DNA of 64,000 nt, from NCBI GenBank assembly GCA_012269745.1, contig JAAXJR010000041.1:32416-96415 (forward strand), written 5' to 3'. Both the position numbers and the translations under genes were made by a program. The notes beneath the pieces were generated by a model that did no database searches, was not told the origin of the DNA, and saw only the letters and a program-made list of their open reading frames with translations. The DNA is from Flavobacteriales bacterium (GTDB taxonomy: Bacteria > Bacteroidota > Bacteroidia > Flavobacteriales > Schleiferiaceae). How positions within the stretch are numbered: position 1 is the first letter of the stretch; every line of letters begins with the position of its first letter. This document shows positions 62,270-64,000 of this stretch, piece after piece.

Positions 62270-64000
62270 TTACTCGACAGTAATGCGCTCTGTTAGCGTG
62301 CCTTCATCTGTTGTGAATGTGATGAAGTATACACCTGCCGCCTCATTGCTAAGGTCGAACTGGTTGTTGTATACACCGTTCACTTCTACAACATCAGTAG
62401 AGATCACCTGACCTACCATGTTCACGATAGAGATCTCAACATCTTTCGCTTGCTCAGTTGCAAACTCAACGTTGAACAATCCGCGAGTTGGGTTCGGGTA
62501 GATGCTCAATGTACCGTTCATGAAGTCTTCGTCAACACTGATCTGGTTCACATCGAACGTGAACGTCAATGTATCTGAAGAACATGGACCGTAAGCAATT
62601 ACTGTTACAGTTTCACCAGCGTTGTTCGCAGTGAAGGTTACTGTACCAGCAGTATCTGTAGACATCGTTCCGTTAGAGAACTCTACAGATACGCTATCAG
62701 CATTCATTGTACCTGAAGTACTCCAAGAAGCAGTCCAATCAGTCGCCGAGATAGTTGCATTAGCAGTATCTACTGAAATCATCGCAACTGGATCTGGGTG
62801 AACACCTACAGTGAATGTAGAATCTTCACGATCACAACCACCCATTGTTACTTTCCAATCGTAGAAGTACTCGTACCAAGAGCTACCACCGTTTCTATCA
62901 CCTGTAATAACTACGTTACTATCAGTTGAGTAGTATGGGTAAGTCGCACTCAAGTTGTCGTAAAGACCACCTGTAGTCGTACCGTTCAACCAGATTTTGT
63001 ACGAACCAGTACCTAAAGAAGCTCCTAGGAATACTTGCTCTGGGTTGTAACCCGTTGCTGTCGTAGATACAGTAATGCTGTAAAGCTGTGCACCTGTTGA
63101 AGCATCTTCGATTACAATTGTAGAGTTACCAGCTCCTGAAGGGAACAATGTAACACTGTCAAGAGTCATTGCACTGTATGACGTGAAGCTCAGACCGTAT
63201 GCACCAGTGTAGCTGTAACCAGAACCTGGAGATTTTTGACCAACACTATCAGCGTAGTTAACTGCACTTACAGTGATCGTTGTATCCATCGTTAAACCTG
63301 GGATAGTAATTGTAGAGTCAGCATCAACAATAGCGATTGTATCAGAACCTGAAGCCCACATTACTTTACCCATTGTTGGGATAGTAACACTTAGGTCAAC
63401 ATCATCACCTGCACAAACGAAGTCTGGGTATACTGGAGATACTTGCTGAGCATCAGCAACATCCACAGAAGTACTCAATGTATCGTTGTTTGGACGACCG
63501 TCGTTAGTCAATTGCGTGTATGCTACAACTGACATTGGACCACCAACATAGTTGCTTACGTAACCTAACATGATGGTGTCTTTACCACCGAATGGGATTG
63601 ACAATCCTGTTGGCGTTACAGATAGTGTTTGACCTAGTACATCAGCACTTACAGTCAAGGTAGTTAATGTTGCCTGACCGAAGTTACCAATCTCAACACT
63701 TACCATTAGACTATCGTCACCACATACACCGTTAGTTGGGCTAACCAACATAGTCAATGCAGCATCGTCGTTAATTACGTCGTACTCATCCGCACCGATA
63801 TCTACTGTTGTAGAACCTGACATTGGACGCATATCACCGTCGATATCCATTGTGATACCCACCGAGTTATCACCAGCGTCATTTGCCAATGGCCCGAATA
63901 CGTGTAGATCAGATGGACCAGCGAAGATTGGATCACCTTCTACAGAATTCATGTTGTTCAATGAATCCAATGCTTGAAGCGCTCCCAATGAATCTGGGTA
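62270..64000 (-). CDS. T9SS-exported adhesin-like protein, N-terminus outside the window
   Basis: 577 codons in the window, open to the right edge, so the true start lies outside. The first visible part (FAGPSDLHVFGP, STTVDIGADEYDV) looks like the end of a right-handed beta-helix domain. Next come a CARDB-like domain (about SLMVSVEIGNFGQATLTTL), Ig-like modules (VYPDFVCAGDDVDLSVTIP, DREDSTFTVGVHPDP, VSVEFSNGTMSTDTAG) and a T9SS type A sorting domain (LSIYPNPTRGLFNVEF, GVYFITFTTDEG). It should be a surface or secreted binding protein. The last codons are ITVE before the stop; a strong terminator follows. Confidence 0.85.
   Translation of the reverse strand, partial: YPDSLGALQALDSLNNMNSVEGDPIFAGPSDLHVFGPLANDAGDNSVGITMDIDGDMRPMSGSTTVDIGADEYDVINDDAALTMLVSPTNGVCGDDSLMVSVEIGNFGQATLTTLTVSADVLGQTLSVTPTGLSIPFGGKDTIMLGYVSNYVGGPMSVVAYTQLTNDGRPNNDTLSTSVDVADAQQVSPVYPDFVCAGDDVDLSVTIPTMGKVMWASGSDTIAIVDADSTITIPGLTMDTTITVSAVNYADSVGQKSPGSGYSYTGAYGLSFTSYSAMTLDSVTLFPSGAGNSTIVIEDASTGAQLYSITVSTTATGYNPEQVFLGASLGTGSYKIWLNGTTTGGLYDNLSATYPYYSTDSNVVITGDRNGGSSWYEYFYDWKVTMGGCDREDSTFTVGVHPDPVAMISVDTANATISATDWTASWSTSGTMNADSVSVEFSNGTMSTDTAGTVTFTANNAGETVTVIAYGPCSSDTLTFTFDVNQISVDEDFMNGTLSIYPNPTRGLFNVEFATEQAKDVEISIVNMVGQVISTDVVEVNGVYNNQFDLSNEAAGVYFITFTTDEGTLTERITVE

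Noticed and set aside
1..64000. CRISPR arrays, insertion sequences, prophage or restriction-defence genes
   Set aside because: No regularly spaced repeats, transposase, integrase, phage structural or recognised defence genes were found in any frame.

Overview
The window reads as ordinary chromosome of a Bacteroidota bacterium, most likely of the order Flavobacteriales. The signs are three proteins ending in a type IX secretion (T9SS) sorting domain with the YPNP-type motif, a TonB-dependent receptor with an N-terminal carboxypeptidase-like regulatory domain, families largely confined to the phylum (DUF5683-, DUF5723- and DUF1573-type proteins, the long NusB, WbqC), few Shine-Dalgarno sequences, and several perfect TAnnTTTG promoter elements. 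Placement below order is a guess. No phage, transposon, CRISPR array or integrated element was seen; coding density is very high and gene starts and stops often overlap.

Left part (1-14.5 kb). The end of a YqgE/AlgH gene meets a class IV aminotransferase gene tail to tail. Then a long leftward gene series (14439 down to about 1068) runs from two arginine-deiminase-superfamily enzymes through argS, pepD, ffh, folD, queE and a Sua5-type threonylcarbamoyl-AMP synthase to a TonB-dependent receptor and a T9SS-exported alpha/beta hydrolase, ending in a strong terminator. It mixes arginine catabolism, translation and tRNA modification, protein targeting and nutrient capture.

Middle-left (14.5-30 kb). 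A divergent promoter region starts a rightward envelope series: ftsK, lolA-like, an LptF/LptG permease, two glycosyltransferases, a RibB-type riboflavin enzyme with a degenerate GTP-cyclohydrolase-II half, and a stand-alone ABC-exporter-like membrane domain. A large lipoprotein and an overlapping DUF5723-type protein follow, ending at a bidirectional terminator. On the other strand sits a small operon of a PIDGG-tail peptide, two small four-helix-bundle-like proteins and a DUF58 protein. This is the least explained cluster in the window. A GHMP sugar kinase follows.

Middle-right (30-48 kb). Here are rpsP-rimM-membrane protein-trmN6, a saccharopine-dehydrogenase-like gene, a DUF423 gene, ATP-dependent pckA, a PIN-PhoH ATPase and a DHFR-like gene. 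A leftward nusB-DUF1573-yajC-YbbR-coaE block and an ABC exporter come next. Then the rightward parA-parB-DUF5683-dapB-lepB-wbqC series covers chromosome segregation, lysine/peptidoglycan precursor synthesis and protein export.

Right part (48-64 kb). An acyl-CoA carboxylase carboxyltransferase is translationally coupled to a T9SS-exported protein, followed by an isolated 37-codon ORF with its own terminator. A leftward MFS-PhyH-SSS transporter operon, an unknown secreted protein, tRNA-Pro(GGG) just behind a lipoprotein hydrolase gene, trxB, a GT39-family membrane enzyme, the RNase P RNA gene, an Smr protein and a T9SS adhesin-like gene cut by the window end complete the region.
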